From assembly GCA_965249775.1 (NCBI GenBank), contig OZ252253.1, forward strand, positions 2,914,001-2,978,000: 64,000 nt of DNA. The letters run 5' to 3'. The first letter of the stretch is position 1. Every line of letters starts with the position of its first letter. A program made the position numbers and the translations under genes. This document shows, piece by piece, positions 32,570 through 41,245 of the stretch. The notes beneath the pieces are model-generated. The model was not told the DNA's origin, did no database searches, and saw only the letters and a list, made by a program, of their open reading frames with translations. The DNA comes from UBA822 sp965249775. GTDB taxonomy: Bacteria > Gemmatimonadota > Gemmatimonadetes > Longimicrobiales > Gaopeijiaceae.

Positions 32570-33193
32570 TTGTCCTCGAATCGATCAGAGGTCGTCTACC
32601 GTACCGATGCGGAGCTGGTGGCCGGTCTCCGCACAGGCGAGGAGTCCGCCTTCCGGGCCCTGGTGGATTCGCATCACCAGATGCTCCTCCGGACCGCCCG
32701 GATCTACGTGAGGAGCGAGGCCGTGGCTGAGGAGGTCGTCCAGGAAACCTGGCTCGCGGTGCTGAACGGGATCGGCCGTTTCGAGGAGCGCTCGAGCCTG
32801 CGCACGTGGATCGTCGGGATCCTGCTCAAGCGCGCGCGGAGCATTGGGAGCCGGGAAGACAGGCACGCCTCCTTCGCGACGGGCGCTTCGAAGCCCGATC
32901 GATCGGCGCCGACTGTCTCGGGCGATCGTTTCCTCGTCAGTCCTGACCCGTCCCTGGACGGTCATTGGAGCCGGCCCCCCGCGCCCTGGGACGCCGACCC
33001 GGAGCGCCGCCTCCTAACCCAGGAGGCGTTGGAGCGTCTCTCGGCCGCCATCGAGGATCTGCCTCCGAATCAGCGCCAGGTTATCACGCTCCGCGACGTG
33101 GAAGGCTGGACATCTGCGGAGGTGTGTAACGCTCTGGACATCTCGGAGCTCCAACCTTGGCGTTCCTGCCGCGCGGGCGCGGGAGTTGCTTGA
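32570..33193 (+). CDS. ECF-type RNA polymerase sigma factor with probable 3' frameshift
   Basis: 207 residues from TTG 32570, with AGGAGGGAG just upstream. Region 2 is clear: 'FRALVDSHHQMLLRTARIYVRSEAVAEEVVQETWLAVLNGIGRFEERSSLRTWIVGILLKRA'. Region 4 starts 'ALERLSAAIEDLPPNQRQVITLRDVEGWTSAEVCNALDIS'. It then reads ELQPWRSC… in this frame, while the next frame reads 'SNLGVPAARARELLDAV', much closer to the usual end of the recognition helix region. A one-base indel near 33146 is therefore likely. ECF factors direct RNA polymerase to stress promoters. No anti-sigma gene is visible beside it; the neighbour converges four bases later. Confidence 0.75.
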   Translation: MSSNRSEVVYRTDAELVAGLRTGEESAFRALVDSHHQMLLRTARIYVRSEAVAEEVVQETWLAVLNGIGRFEERSSLRTWIVGILLKRARSIGSREDRHASFATGASKPDRSAPTVSGDRFLVSPDPSLDGHWSRPPAPWDADPERRLLTQEALERLSAAIEDLPPNQRQVITLRDVEGWTSAEVCNALDISELQPWRSCRAGAGVA

Positions 33194-33198
33194 TGCGG

Positions 33199-34170
33199 TC
33201 AGCGAACTTCCATAACGATCTTACCCTGGGCCCTGTTCTCGTCCATTGTTGCGTGCGCATCCCGGAGCTCCTCGAAAGGAAAGTTCGGCCCGAGTTTGAG
33301 CTGTAACTCACCTGATTCGACCAAAGAGACGTAGTCTTGGAGCTGCGCGGGTGAGAGATCGGATGACTCACCGGCGTATGACGTCAACTTTACGCCGGTC
33401 GGCACGTCGGCCATTGGGAGAAATTCCGATAGAATCCATTCGCCGCCAAGAATGCCGGTCATGCACACAATTCCGCCTCGTCGTGCCGTCTGCAGTGAGT
33501 CGCGCAATGTCGTGGCCCCCACCAATTCGAGGACGCGGTCGAAGCCATCTGGGTAGATCGCTCGAGCCTTGTCTGCGATCGATCCGTCATCCACGAGCAC
33601 ATGAGTAGCTCCGGCCGCCACGAGTTCGTCAGCGTTAGTGGCGCTTCTGGTGGTCGCCGTGAGCTCGAGGCCCGCCGCTCGGGCGAGAGCGATGGTCGCA
33701 AAGCCGATGGACGACGTCCCGCCTCGCACGAGGAGGTTCTCCGCGCGCTCGATCTCCAGGCCCGTATGGAGTGAGCCATGGACGGTCTGCAGCATCTCGG
33801 GCAGCGCTCCGAGAATCTTCCAATCCAGTTTCGTCTCCAATGGGAATACGTGCTGCCGTGGAACGAGGACATACTCGGCGTAGGAGCCGTCGAACTGACG
33901 CCCCATCCCACCCATCATCGCTGCGACTCGCGTCCCGCGGGACAGGTCGGAGCCGGGCGCTGAGGCCACTTCGCCGACGCATTCGATGCCAAGCACCCGG
34001 GGGAACTGTACGTCGGGCGACTCCCCCCGGCGTGTGAACCACTCCGATCGGTTGAGCCCGAATGCCCGGTTTCGAATCAAGACCCACCCGTCGCGAGGCT
34101 GGGGTCGGGGGATTTCTCGGAGCTCCAGCACTTCGGGCCCACCGGCCCGTTCGATCACAAAAGCACGCAT
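33199..34170 (-). CDS. MDR-superfamily zinc-independent reductase (quinone oxidoreductase-like)
   Basis: 323 residues from ATG 34170 (MRAFVIERAGG); ATG 34179 is nine bases upstream. GroES-like part: 'GLNRSEWFTRRGESPDVQFPRVLGIECVGEV'. Nucleotide-binding part: 'LLVRGGTSSIGFATIALARAAGLELTATTRS' and 'GFDRVLELVGATTLRDSLQTARRGGIVCMTG'. The Cys/His zinc ligands of alcohol dehydrogenases are not in the usual places, so a quinone- or enoyl-reductase activity with NADPH is more likely. It stands alone. A longer upstream open frame has no domain and is ignored. Confidence 0.85.
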   Translation of the reverse strand: MRAFVIERAGGPEVLELREIPRPQPRDGWVLIRNRAFGLNRSEWFTRRGESPDVQFPRVLGIECVGEVASAPGSDLSRGTRVAAMMGGMGRQFDGSYAEYVLVPRQHVFPLETKLDWKILGALPEMLQTVHGSLHTGLEIERAENLLVRGGTSSIGFATIALARAAGLELTATTRSATNADELVAAGATHVLVDDGSIADKARAIYPDGFDRVLELVGATTLRDSLQTARRGGIVCMTGILGGEWILSEFLPMADVPTGVKLTSYAGESSDLSPAQLQDYVSLVESGELQLKLGPNFPFEELRDAHATMDENRAQGKIVMEVR

Positions 34171-34314
34171 TGTTTCCATCCTCGGGCCTCGTCTCACGCC
34201 AGCGTTGCCTCGCGGGACTCGCCTAGGAACCGCCACCCTGCTTGCCAGAGTAGTCGAAAGCGGCCACCTAACACTGGGCGGCGACATCCACTCGAACAAC
34301 CTGGAGATGAGTCC

Positions 34315-34632
34315 ATGGTAGAGAGACTGATGGGGTTGGACGTTGCGGACGACGATGGATACCAAGCCTACCGAGACGCGATGTCTCCGTTGCTGGAGCG
34401 AATCGGCGGTGGGTTTCGTTACGACTTCAAAGTCGCCAAGACTCTGAGAAACTCGGCCGGACACGAGATCGACCGCGTCTTCGTGATCTACTTTCCGGAT
34501 TGGCTGACCCAGGACCGATTCTTCGACGATGAAGCCTATCAGGAGATCAGGGGGCGGCTCTTCGAGCCCTCGGTGAGGCACGCCACCATCATCGGGGCAT
34601 GGGAGGTCGATGCGAGACACTCGCCCGATTGA
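34315..34632 (+). CDS. DUF1330 domain protein
   Basis: 105 residues from ATG 34315 with GGAG eight bases upstream. 'YQAYRDAMSPLLERIGGGFRYDFKVAKTLRNSAGHEIDRVFVIYFPDWLTQDRFFDDEAYQEIRGRLF' is the DUF1330 dimeric alpha/beta-barrel pattern (position of 'aFWxSxxYq' replaced by 'RFFDDEAYQ'). Function unknown. It is divergent from the MDR reductase across 144 bases. Confidence 0.8.
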   Translation: MVERLMGLDVADDDGYQAYRDAMSPLLERIGGGFRYDFKVAKTLRNSAGHEIDRVFVIYFPDWLTQDRFFDDEAYQEIRGRLFEPSVRHATIIGAWEVDARHSPD

Positions 34633-34690
34633 ATTCTCCCGGCCCTCGACCTTGCTGCAATCGGAGCCGGCCTCTGAGATCAGCGCATGA

Positions 34691-35350
34691 TCAAAGAGGT
34701 GCGGTCCGTCCTCTCATCCACCATCGCACCGCTACGAAAAGGGCTATAGACTCTCCTGCGATCCATCCCCACCACGGGTAGCTCACCTCCGGCAGTGAGA
34801 CTCCCTCCCCCAATCCCGTCACCCCGGCCAGCGCAACAGGCACGATGAACGTCGCGAGTAGCACGCAGCACGCCGCCACCAAAAGCGACCACTCCCACGC
34901 GCGGGGCGCGATGACTCCATAATCCATCGGCCAAAGCGCCCAGGCCGCCACCGCCATGGAGAGCGCAATCAGGGCCGGGGCCCAAACCGGCCCGACCCAG
35001 ACAATGGGGATCAGGAAGAGCACATCCGGCTCGAAGAGAGACGCGGGCCAGCCCAGCAGAATCTTCAGTCCGGCGTAGTACGCCATGTCCCACACACCGA
35101 AGACGAGCGCGAAGCCAGTCAGCGTCTGCCAGCCGGAACGGGCCGCCGCCCACGAAACGGCGAAGATCATGACGAGGGTCGCGGCCTCCCGGCCGATCTC
35201 CACGCTCAGGATTCCGGGCTCCATGGGCGTCAGCGGGAAGGAGAATCCCTCGGGGTAGTAAAGGGCGCGAAGATAGACGACGACCGCAGCCTCTAGATAG
35301 CCCATCGCAACGGCGTAGAGGAGTAGTGCTGTCCGAGGGCGGCCGAACAT
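34691..35350 (-). CDS. Integral membrane protein, function unknown
   Basis: 219 residues with six or seven hydrophobic helices ('ALLLYAVAMGYLEAAVVVYL', 'AATLVMIFAVSWAAA', 'LTGFALVFGVWDMAYYAGL', 'VLFLIPIVWVGPVWAPALIALSMAVAAWALW', 'SLLVAACCVLLATFIVPVAL', 'WGWIAGESIALFVAVRWW'). No named family recognised. It starts nine bases after the MOSC gene ends and is the last gene of a DoxX–MOSC–membrane protein operon. Confidence 0.7.
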   Translation of the reverse strand: MFGRPRTALLLYAVAMGYLEAAVVVYLRALYYPEGFSFPLTPMEPGILSVEIGREAATLVMIFAVSWAAARSGWQTLTGFALVFGVWDMAYYAGLKILLGWPASLFEPDVLFLIPIVWVGPVWAPALIALSMAVAAWALWPMDYGVIAPRAWEWSLLVAACCVLLATFIVPVALAGVTGLGEGVSLPEVSYPWWGWIAGESIALFVAVRWWMRGRTAPL

Positions 35351-35359
35351 CGCGGGACC

Positions 35360-36028
35360 CTACGCTCCCAACTTCTCGAGCTGATGCTCGAAGTACCCCG
35401 ACCAGCTCTCGGGTAGGGCGGTCGCCGCAATAGCTTTCTTCAAGAGCGCGATGTTACCTCGCTCGGTGGTGTACAACCGCGTGACGTCCGATACGGCCAG
35501 CCCGTCGGGATGCTGCGAAAGCAGCTCGAGTGCATCGCCTGCCTGAACCTCTCCCTCTTCCACCACGCCAAAGTAGAAACCGCTCCGCTGACTCTGGAGA
35601 AACCGCTTCGGCATGTCGATCCGGCCGAAGCGAACGCTCAGCTTGAAGCACGGCATGCGCGGCTCGGTCACGACTACCCGAGCCGTCCCGACGCTGAACT
35701 CGTCGCCGATGAATGTCGAGTCCTCGTCCATGCCTTCGACTGTGAAGTTTTCGCCGAAGTGGCCCCACCCCAAGTCGACTCCCGGCAGCTCACCACGCCA
35801 ATACGTATAGTGTTGGGCGGGATATACGTATACCGCCTTAGTGGGTCCGCCGTGGACGGAAAGGTCGGCTTGCTCGTCTCCCTCCAGATTGTGCTTGCGC
35901 AGGGCGACCGGGCCTTCTACCGGACTCTTGAAGATGCCGGTCGTAACGGGCTGGTCCCTCCACTGGACGGTTTTGGGAAGGCCTACGTTCACGGAAACCA
36001 CCGTCATCGACGCTCCGTCGCTCATCAT
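35360..36028 (-). CDS. MOSC domain protein (YiiM-like)
   Basis: 222 residues with GGAGGGAG six bases before ATG 36028. 'VVSVNVGLPKTVQWRDQPVTTGIFKSPVEGPVALRKHNLEGDEQADLSVHGGPTKAVYVYPAQHYTYW' and 'FGENFTVEGMDE', then 'VVTEPRMPCFKLSVRFG' carry the MOSC signature with its conserved Cys, followed by the 3-alpha extension. MOSC proteins bind molybdenum cofactor and handle sulfur or N-hydroxylated substrates; YiiM reduces N-hydroxylated compounds. Its start overlaps the doxX stop by four bases. Confidence 0.9.
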   Translation of the reverse strand: MMSDGASMTVVSVNVGLPKTVQWRDQPVTTGIFKSPVEGPVALRKHNLEGDEQADLSVHGGPTKAVYVYPAQHYTYWRGELPGVDLGWGHFGENFTVEGMDEDSTFIGDEFSVGTARVVVTEPRMPCFKLSVRFGRIDMPKRFLQSQRSGFYFGVVEEGEVQAGDALELLSQHPDGLAVSDVTRLYTTERGNIALLKKAIAATALPESWSGYFEHQLEKLGA

Positions 36029-36483
36029 GGGGTGCTCCCTCCGACAGGGGGTGCTCCACCCGACGCCCTCAGGTCCGAGCTCCCGGACCCCCCTCCTCGA
36101 ACGAGTACGTAGACCGACAGGACCATCACCACCACGGGGATAATCGGTTGCTCGGGTTGGAGTGGGAAGAGAGAGGGGTCATCCACCACCAAGTGCACAT
36201 AGGTCCCCACGATCATGATGCTGTAAACGACCACGGTGGCGAGTCGAGTGTGGAATCCGATCAGCAGAGCACCGCCGATCGCCATCTCGATGAAGGGCAC
36301 CGCCCAGCGATTCAGGTCCTGGAACGGGATGTTCGCCCCCGCCAGTTGTCCAGCGAACGCTTCTCCCAAGCTAGGGACAACGACCTTCATGACGCCGCTC
36401 ATCACGAAGAGAAAGCCCAACCCGATGCGGATGCCGGCCGCGACTCGGTCGTTCTGAGTGCCCCGAATGGACTGCCACATCAT
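36025..36483 (-). CDS. DoxX family membrane protein
   Basis: 152 residues from ATG 36483 (AGGAGGAG upstream). Four helices with the DoxX landmarks 'GIRIGLGFLFVMSGVMKVVVPSLGEAFAGQLAGANIP', 'WAVPFIEMAIGGALLIGFHTRLATVVVYSIMIVGTYVHLV' and 'PIIPVVVMVLSVYVLVRGGG'. DoxX/DoxD-like proteins are linked to quinone or thiosulfate-dependent redox reactions and oxidative stress in the membrane. It heads an operon with the MOSC and membrane protein genes. Confidence 0.88.
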   Translation of the reverse strand: MMWQSIRGTQNDRVAAGIRIGLGFLFVMSGVMKVVVPSLGEAFAGQLAGANIPFQDLNRWAVPFIEMAIGGALLIGFHTRLATVVVYSIMIVGTYVHLVVDDPSLFPLQPEQPIIPVVVMVLSVYVLVRGGGSGSSDLRASGGAPPVGGSTP

Positions 36484-36631
36484 GATCTCCTCCTGTAGCT
36501 CCAGGAATGAGTCGAGAGCTAGTCCGAACACTGCAGGATGGGACCTCGCGGCGTGACCCACCAGAGCACGTCTCAAGGGACTCCCGCAGCGCGGACTTGC
36601 GGGGTCTCCCATCGTGTTCTACGGATGTGCG

Positions 36632-37174
36632 ATGCCGCGCTACTTCGCCTTCCTCCGCGGGATCAATGTCGGGGGTCACAGGGTCAAGATGGATCGCCTC
36701 CGAGAGCTCGTAGAGGGGTTGGGGTTCGAGCACGTCGAGACGTTCATCGCGAGTGGCAACGTGATCTTTTCCTCGGCGTCTCGAGACGTCCACGCCATGG
36801 AGGAGCGGATCGCTCGGCATTTGCAAGAAGGCCTGGGTTACGACGTCCCGACGCTCATCAGGTCTCAGTCAGAGCTCGAATCCATAGCGACCTTCGAGCC
36901 GAGTGGGTCGACCCCAGCCGACCAGTCCGTGTATGTGACCTTCCTTCCGGAAGCGGCGGATGTCGAGTTACGTCGGAGCCTCGACGATCTCAGCACCGAT
37001 ACGGATCGGTTCGAGTTCGCCGGCCGTGAAGCGTACTGGCTCATACGCGGCAAGCTCAGCGAATCGCCACTCTTCGGAATGGATCTGAACAAGGTGATTG
37101 GAGGAGCTCCAACGACGATGCGTAACATGACTACCGTCCGCAGGCTCTTGGCCAAGTATCCTGCGCGGGACTGA
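36632..37174 (+). CDS. DUF1697 family protein
   Basis: 180 residues from ATG 36632 (MPRYFAFLRGINVGGHRVKMDRLRELVEGLGFEHVETFIASGNVIF), the diagnostic opening of DUF1697. The rest follows the family: 'DQSVYVTFLP', 'GREAYWLIRGKLSESPLF' and 'TTMRNMTTVRRLLAKY'. A cytosolic alpha/beta protein without known function. GTG 36614 is an alternative start without a better ribosome binding site. It is divergent from doxX. Confidence 0.9.
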   Translation: MPRYFAFLRGINVGGHRVKMDRLRELVEGLGFEHVETFIASGNVIFSSASRDVHAMEERIARHLQEGLGYDVPTLIRSQSELESIATFEPSGSTPADQSVYVTFLPEAADVELRRSLDDLSTDTDRFEFAGREAYWLIRGKLSESPLFGMDLNKVIGGAPTTMRNMTTVRRLLAKYPARD

Positions 37175-37275
37175 TCGGACCTCACTGTGGGGACCGTCGG
37201 GATGATCCGATCTATCTTGCTTACCCGCCCACGCAGGCTCACTGTGAGGGGCCAGATTAGGCATCCCCGCCTGTG

Positions 37276-37315
37276 AAGGCTGTTGAAGCGGTCGCTGTGC
37301 TCCTTCGACAGCCTT
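37276..37315. repeat. 13-bp-stem hairpin upstream of the membrane–FGE fusion gene
   Basis: AAGGCTGTTGAAG (37276-37288) pairs with CTTCGACAGCCTT (37303-37315), 12 matches plus one G·U, around a 14-base loop. It lies 30 bases before the start codon at 37346. The right arm with three flanking bases (CTCCTTCRACAGCCTT) recurs at 61959-61974, so it may be a dispersed element. Confidence 0.6.
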
Positions 37316-37345
37316 CCAACACAACCAGAGCCCCGAACGAGATCG

Positions 37346-39859
37346 ATGTCATCTGCACGACGGCGGCGTGCCCAGAAGGGGAGCCGACACAAGAAAGGAC
37401 CCCAGAAAGGAACGGACGCTAAGCCACGCGGCCCGACCCGCGATGCTGCGCCCGATTCGAGAATCCCGTCGCCACGTCGTGTGTTCTTGGTGCCCTTTGC
37501 GCTGACGCTGGGCCTCGCCCTGATGTCGTTCCTGCCCCGCGTGTCGGGCAACCCCATCCTGAGGGGCTCGTTTTTGGGGGCGGCGTTCGTGCTGCTCGTC
37601 TGGCAGGTGGCGCTCTTCATACGGCTCAAGGGTGCGTCTGAGGGCCGATCCCTCACCACCGTGCTACGGCCCCAGCACTATCTGCAGGCCCTCGTTCAAC
37701 TCTCGGTGTTCGCATACTGGGGCTGGTACTGGCGACCTGTATACGACTTCGCAGAGCTTCTCGTTGCGCAGTTGGTGTTCGCTTACGCCTTCGACATGCT
37801 GCTGGCCTGGACCCGGCGCGGTAGCTATGTGCTCGGCTTCGGGCCGTTTCCCATCATTTTCAGCACGAACCTGTTTCTGTGGTTCCGGGACGACTGGTTC
37901 TACCTGCAGTTCCTCATGCTCGCGGTCGGGTTTTTGGGCAAGGAGTTCGTGCGGTGGCAACGTGAAGGAAAACGAGTCCACATCTTCAACCCATCCGCTT
38001 TTTCGCTGGGGCTGTTCTCGCTGGTGTTGATCGCCACCAACACCACAGAGTTGACTTGGGGCCAGGAGATCGCCTCGACGTTGACCCTCGCCCCTTACAT
38101 CTACTCTTTCTTGTTCCTGATCGGCCTGATCGTGATGTACTTCTTTTCGATCACGCTGGTCTCCGGTTCCGCAGCCATCATGCTGTTCAGCCTGAGTGCA
38201 CTGTATGGGTGGGTCACGGGCGTTCCGTACTTCGTAGACTCCGAGATACCCTCGGCGGTCTTTCTCGGATTGCTTCTGCTCGTGACCGATCCGTCCACCT
38301 CACCGAGGACACTGCTGGGCAAGAGTATTTTCGGCGCGCTGTACGGTGTGGGTGTCTTCGCTCTCTACTGGCTCCTCGGCGCCCTCGGGGCGCCGACGTT
38401 CTACGACAAGCTTCTCTGTGTGCCTCTCCTGAATCTGAGCGTACAAGCGATCGATGGTCTGGTACGTGCTCTTCAGCAGAGTCCGGGTTGGAGTCGGTGG
38501 CGACGGGATTGGGCGCCCGCACGGGTCAACTTGGCCTATATGGCCGTCTGGATCGTCTTCTTCGGCGCGATGACGGGGATGGGGCGGACCGACGGGCGGC
38601 ATACGGGCGACAGCTTGCCGTTCTGGCAACAGGCGTGTGAGGAGGGGCGGCGGAACGCGTGCGCACGCCTGGTCCAGCTGCAGTCCACATACTGCGGCGA
38701 CAATTCGGGATGGGCTTGCAACGAGCTGGGTAGTCACTACGTGGAGGGCCTGATCACGGATGCGGATGTCGAGCTCGCGACCGCGTTCTTCTCGAGGGCG
38801 TGCGAGGTCCAGTTCCAGGCCGGATGCGTCAACGTGCTGGACCCGGGAACGCCCAGCCGGGCGGATCCAAAAGTCATGGATCTCCGACTGCTCTTGCGCG
38901 AGGGAGGACAGAACTTGATGGAACTGCCGGAGCCGGATTTGTATGCCCGAGCCCGCGACCATGGGTGGACCTTCTCGCCGCCGCTCACGCGAGGCCCAGA
39001 CCTCCAGTCGCAGTCCGAATTGGCAGGCGACGTGGAGCGCCTTTCCCGCTTTACGGCCCTACTAGGAGACCTTCCGGGCTTCCGCTTGGACGCATGGTTC
39101 CTCCCGGATGAAGAGCTCCTCGGCTTCGTAGAGGTTCCGCCTGGCCCGTTCCTGATGGGCAGCGACCCCGCCATCGACGGGTTGGCCTTCGACAATGAGT
39201 GGTGGCCGGGTGCCCGTCCCCAGGCGACGGTGGATCTTCCGACGTTCTACGTCGGGCGCTACGAAGTCACGGTGGCTCAGTTCGCGGCGTTCGTCGAGGA
39301 GACGGGACACCGGGCCGATGAGCAGGCATTCCAGGGACCTCCCGATCATCCCGTGGGCACCGTCTCCTGGACCGACGCACTCGCTTACGGCCGGTGGCTC
39401 GAGACCACGCTCAGGGAGTGGCCGGAAACGCCTCCGGAGCTCGGCCGACTGCTCCGCGACGGATGGCGGATCAGCCTGCCTACCGAAGCGGAGTGGGAAA
39501 AGGCGGCGCGGGGGCTCGACGGGAGGGTCTACCCATGGGGGAATGAGCCGAGACGGGACCGGGCCAACTACGAGGGGCGGGGTACATCGCCGGTCGGCAG
39601 CTTCGAATGCCCGGAATGTCCTTTCGGTCTCCTCGATATGAGTGGCAACGTCTGGGAGTTGACCCGGAGCCCCTACCAGGCCTACCCCTACGATGAGTCG
39701 GACGACCGGGACGGCCTCGATGCGGACGCCCTATGGGTGATGCGTGGCGGCGCGTTCAACGATCCTGAAAGGAACGTCCGGACCGCGATTCGCGGCGGTG
39801 CCGACCCCGGCGTGCGTCGGCCGTTCATCGGATTTCGTCTGGTGATTACCCGCTTCTGA
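37346..39859 (+). CDS. RnfD/NqrB-like membrane domain–Sel1 repeat–FGE/sulfatase-modifying-factor domain fusion
   Basis: 837 residues from ATG 37346; TTG 37283 is an in-frame alternative. After a very basic N-terminus (Arg/Lys-rich, about 1-45), residues 48-415 hold about nine helices with RnfD/NqrB-type features ('VHIFNPSAFSLGLFSL', 'LVTDPSTSPRTLLGKSIFGALYGVGVF'). Residues about 425-500 carry Sel1-like Cys/Ala repeats ('FWQQACEEGRRNACARLVQLQ', 'NELGSHYVEG', 'AFFSRACEVQFQAGC'). From about 592 the FGE domain runs to the end ('EVPPGPFLMGSDP', 'FYVGRYEVTVAQFAAFVEETGH', 'HPVGTVSWTDALAYGRWLE', 'ISLPTEAEWEKAARG', 'MSGNVWELT', 'MRGGAFNDPERNVRTAIRGG', 'IGFRLV'). The copper-binding Cys pair of true formylglycine-generating enzymes is absent. 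Function unknown; possibly flavin- or quinone-linked at the membrane. Confidence 0.8.
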   Translation: MSSARRRRAQKGSRHKKGPQKGTDAKPRGPTRDAAPDSRIPSPRRVFLVPFALTLGLALMSFLPRVSGNPILRGSFLGAAFVLLVWQVALFIRLKGASEGRSLTTVLRPQHYLQALVQLSVFAYWGWYWRPVYDFAELLVAQLVFAYAFDMLLAWTRRGSYVLGFGPFPIIFSTNLFLWFRDDWFYLQFLMLAVGFLGKEFVRWQREGKRVHIFNPSAFSLGLFSLVLIATNTTELTWGQEIASTLTLAPYIYSFLFLIGLIVMYFFSITLVSGSAAIMLFSLSALYGWVTGVPYFVDSEIPSAVFLGLLLLVTDPSTSPRTLLGKSIFGALYGVGVFALYWLLGALGAPTFYDKLLCVPLLNLSVQAIDGLVRALQQSPGWSRWRRDWAPARVNLAYMAVWIVFFGAMTGMGRTDGRHTGDSLPFWQQACEEGRRNACARLVQLQSTYCGDNSGWACNELGSHYVEGLITDADVELATAFFSRACEVQFQAGCVNVLDPGTPSRADPKVMDLRLLLREGGQNLMELPEPDLYARARDHGWTFSPPLTRGPDLQSQSELAGDVERLSRFTALLGDLPGFRLDAWFLPDEELLGFVEVPPGPFLMGSDPAIDGLAFDNEWWPGARPQATVDLPTFYVGRYEVTVAQFAAFVEETGHRADEQAFQGPPDHPVGTVSWTDALAYGRWLETTLREWPETPPELGRLLRDGWRISLPTEAEWEKAARGLDGRVYPWGNEPRRDRANYEGRGTSPVGSFECPECPFGLLDMSGNVWELTRSPYQAYPYDESDDRDGLDADALWVMRGGAFNDPERNVRTAIRGGADPGVRRPFIGFRLVITRF

Positions 39860-39896
39860 TCGGCGCGGCTGGCCTCGGGTGCCAGAGACTCTTGGT

Positions 39897-41117
39897 TCAA
39901 CCGGTGAGCTCGTACTCCACGCCCCGGATCTCCAGGACGCGCAACAGCGCCTCCCCGATCTTGTTGTTGGGGGTCGATGCTCCGGCCGTCATTCCCAGAT
40001 CGAACGGTCCGTCCGGCAGCCAGTCGGTGACCACCTCTTCGGGGGTGTCGCTCCCGACATCCGGCTTGTGGCGGATCGTCCCGTCTTCCAAGGCGATACA
40101 CGCCGCGTCCTCGATGTGGTACGTAGTCGTGAATTTGCGGCAGAGATGGGCGAGGTGATCGGTATTCGATGAGTTGTAGCCGCCGATGACGATCATGACC
40201 TGGGGGGGGCCCTCGTCCATCATGTCCTCGATGGCGTCCTGTCTCTCCTGGGTTGCGGAGCAGATGGTGCCGAAGGATCGGAAGTTGCTTTCGGCATAAT
40301 CTTCGCCAGATCCCTCAACCATGGCCTCCCGGATTCTTGCGCCGATGGCGAGCGACTCATTGGCCAGCATGGTTGTCTGGTTCGCCACGCCGATCTGCAG
40401 CAAATGCAAGTCGGGATCGAAGCCTTCCGTCGCCTTCGCCCGAAAATGCTCGATGAAGGCCTCACGAGTAAGTCGATTCGGACGGTTGGCCACGTAGTCA
40501 CAGATGAGGTCGGCCTCCTCCATGTTCCGAACGATGATATACCGGCCACTCTCATGGTTACTGACCTGGGAGGCCGTGGCCCTCGACTCTTCGTGGTAGT
40601 GCTTTCCATGGATGACGGCGGTGAAGCCGTCCCTCGCGTAGCTCTCCACGCGCTTCCAGACGAGGAGCACCGATCCGCACGTTGTATCCACCAGTACGCA
40701 TCCGATCTCCCTGAGCGCCACCAGATCTTGAACGGTGACCCCGAACGCGGGCAGGACCACCACGTCCCGCTCGGTCAGCTCCGAGAAGTCGAACGCCCCG
40801 TCCTCCCCCGGTAGGATGAAGTCCATCCCCATGTCCCGAATGCGCTGATTGACGTGGGGGTTGTGGATGATTTCCCCGACGAGCCGAATGCGCTTGTCCG
40901 GGAATTTGTGGCGGGTCTCGTAGGCGTAGTCGATGGCCCGGTCCACGCCGTAGCAGAATCCCAGCTCCTTAGCCAAGCGCACGGTGATGTCCCCCATGAC
41001 CTTCCGATTATCCTCGGAGCGGATGTCCTCAACGAGGGCGGAGTGGTACTCCAGATCAATCAGAGGTTGCACCTGAGACTTCAGGCCGAACCCTCGTCGA
41101 AAGTAGGTCTCTTCCAT
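39897..41117 (-). CDS. ispH: 4-hydroxy-3-methylbut-2-enyl diphosphate reductase, long (plant/cyanobacterial) type
   Basis: 406 residues, longer than the E. coli enzyme (316) and like the cyanobacterial/plant form with extra N-terminal and central segments. Three cluster cysteines lie in 'AKELGFCYGVDRAI' (Cys55), 'VLVDTTCGSVLLVW' and 'FGTICSATQERQDA'. 'HNPHVN', 'IHGKHYHEE' and 'VIGGYNSSNTDHLAH' are the conserved substrate motifs. It makes IPP and DMAPP in the last step of the MEP isoprenoid pathway with a 4Fe-4S cluster. The ribosome binding site before ATG 41117 is weak. Confidence 0.95.
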   Translation of the reverse strand: MEETYFRRGFGLKSQVQPLIDLEYHSALVEDIRSEDNRKVMGDITVRLAKELGFCYGVDRAIDYAYETRHKFPDKRIRLVGEIIHNPHVNQRIRDMGMDFILPGEDGAFDFSELTERDVVVLPAFGVTVQDLVALREIGCVLVDTTCGSVLLVWKRVESYARDGFTAVIHGKHYHEESRATASQVSNHESGRYIIVRNMEEADLICDYVANRPNRLTREAFIEHFRAKATEGFDPDLHLLQIGVANQTTMLANESLAIGARIREAMVEGSGEDYAESNFRSFGTICSATQERQDAIEDMMDEGPPQVMIVIGGYNSSNTDHLAHLCRKFTTTYHIEDAACIALEDGTIRHKPDVGSDTPEEVVTDWLPDGPFDLGMTAGASTPNNKIGEALLRVLEIRGVEYELTG

Positions 41118-41245
41118 GTGCGTCTGTGGGTATTAAGGGGGTGGCTTTGGCGTGCCACCTCCAAAGTTAACGACGGGCATCGAGCACGCGAAGGAGGGTT
41201 GGTGGGGTAGGACCGATCACGCCCCGGCCGGGGTATCATCGCGCC

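Noticed and set aside
34180..34620. N-terminal extension of the MDR reductase
   Set aside because: The extension overlaps the DUF1330 gene on the other strand, has no domain, and the reductase family starts at MRAFVIERAGG.
37346..39859. Functional formylglycine-generating enzyme
   Set aside because: The paired active-site cysteines near the C-terminus are replaced, and no sulfatase gene is in the window.
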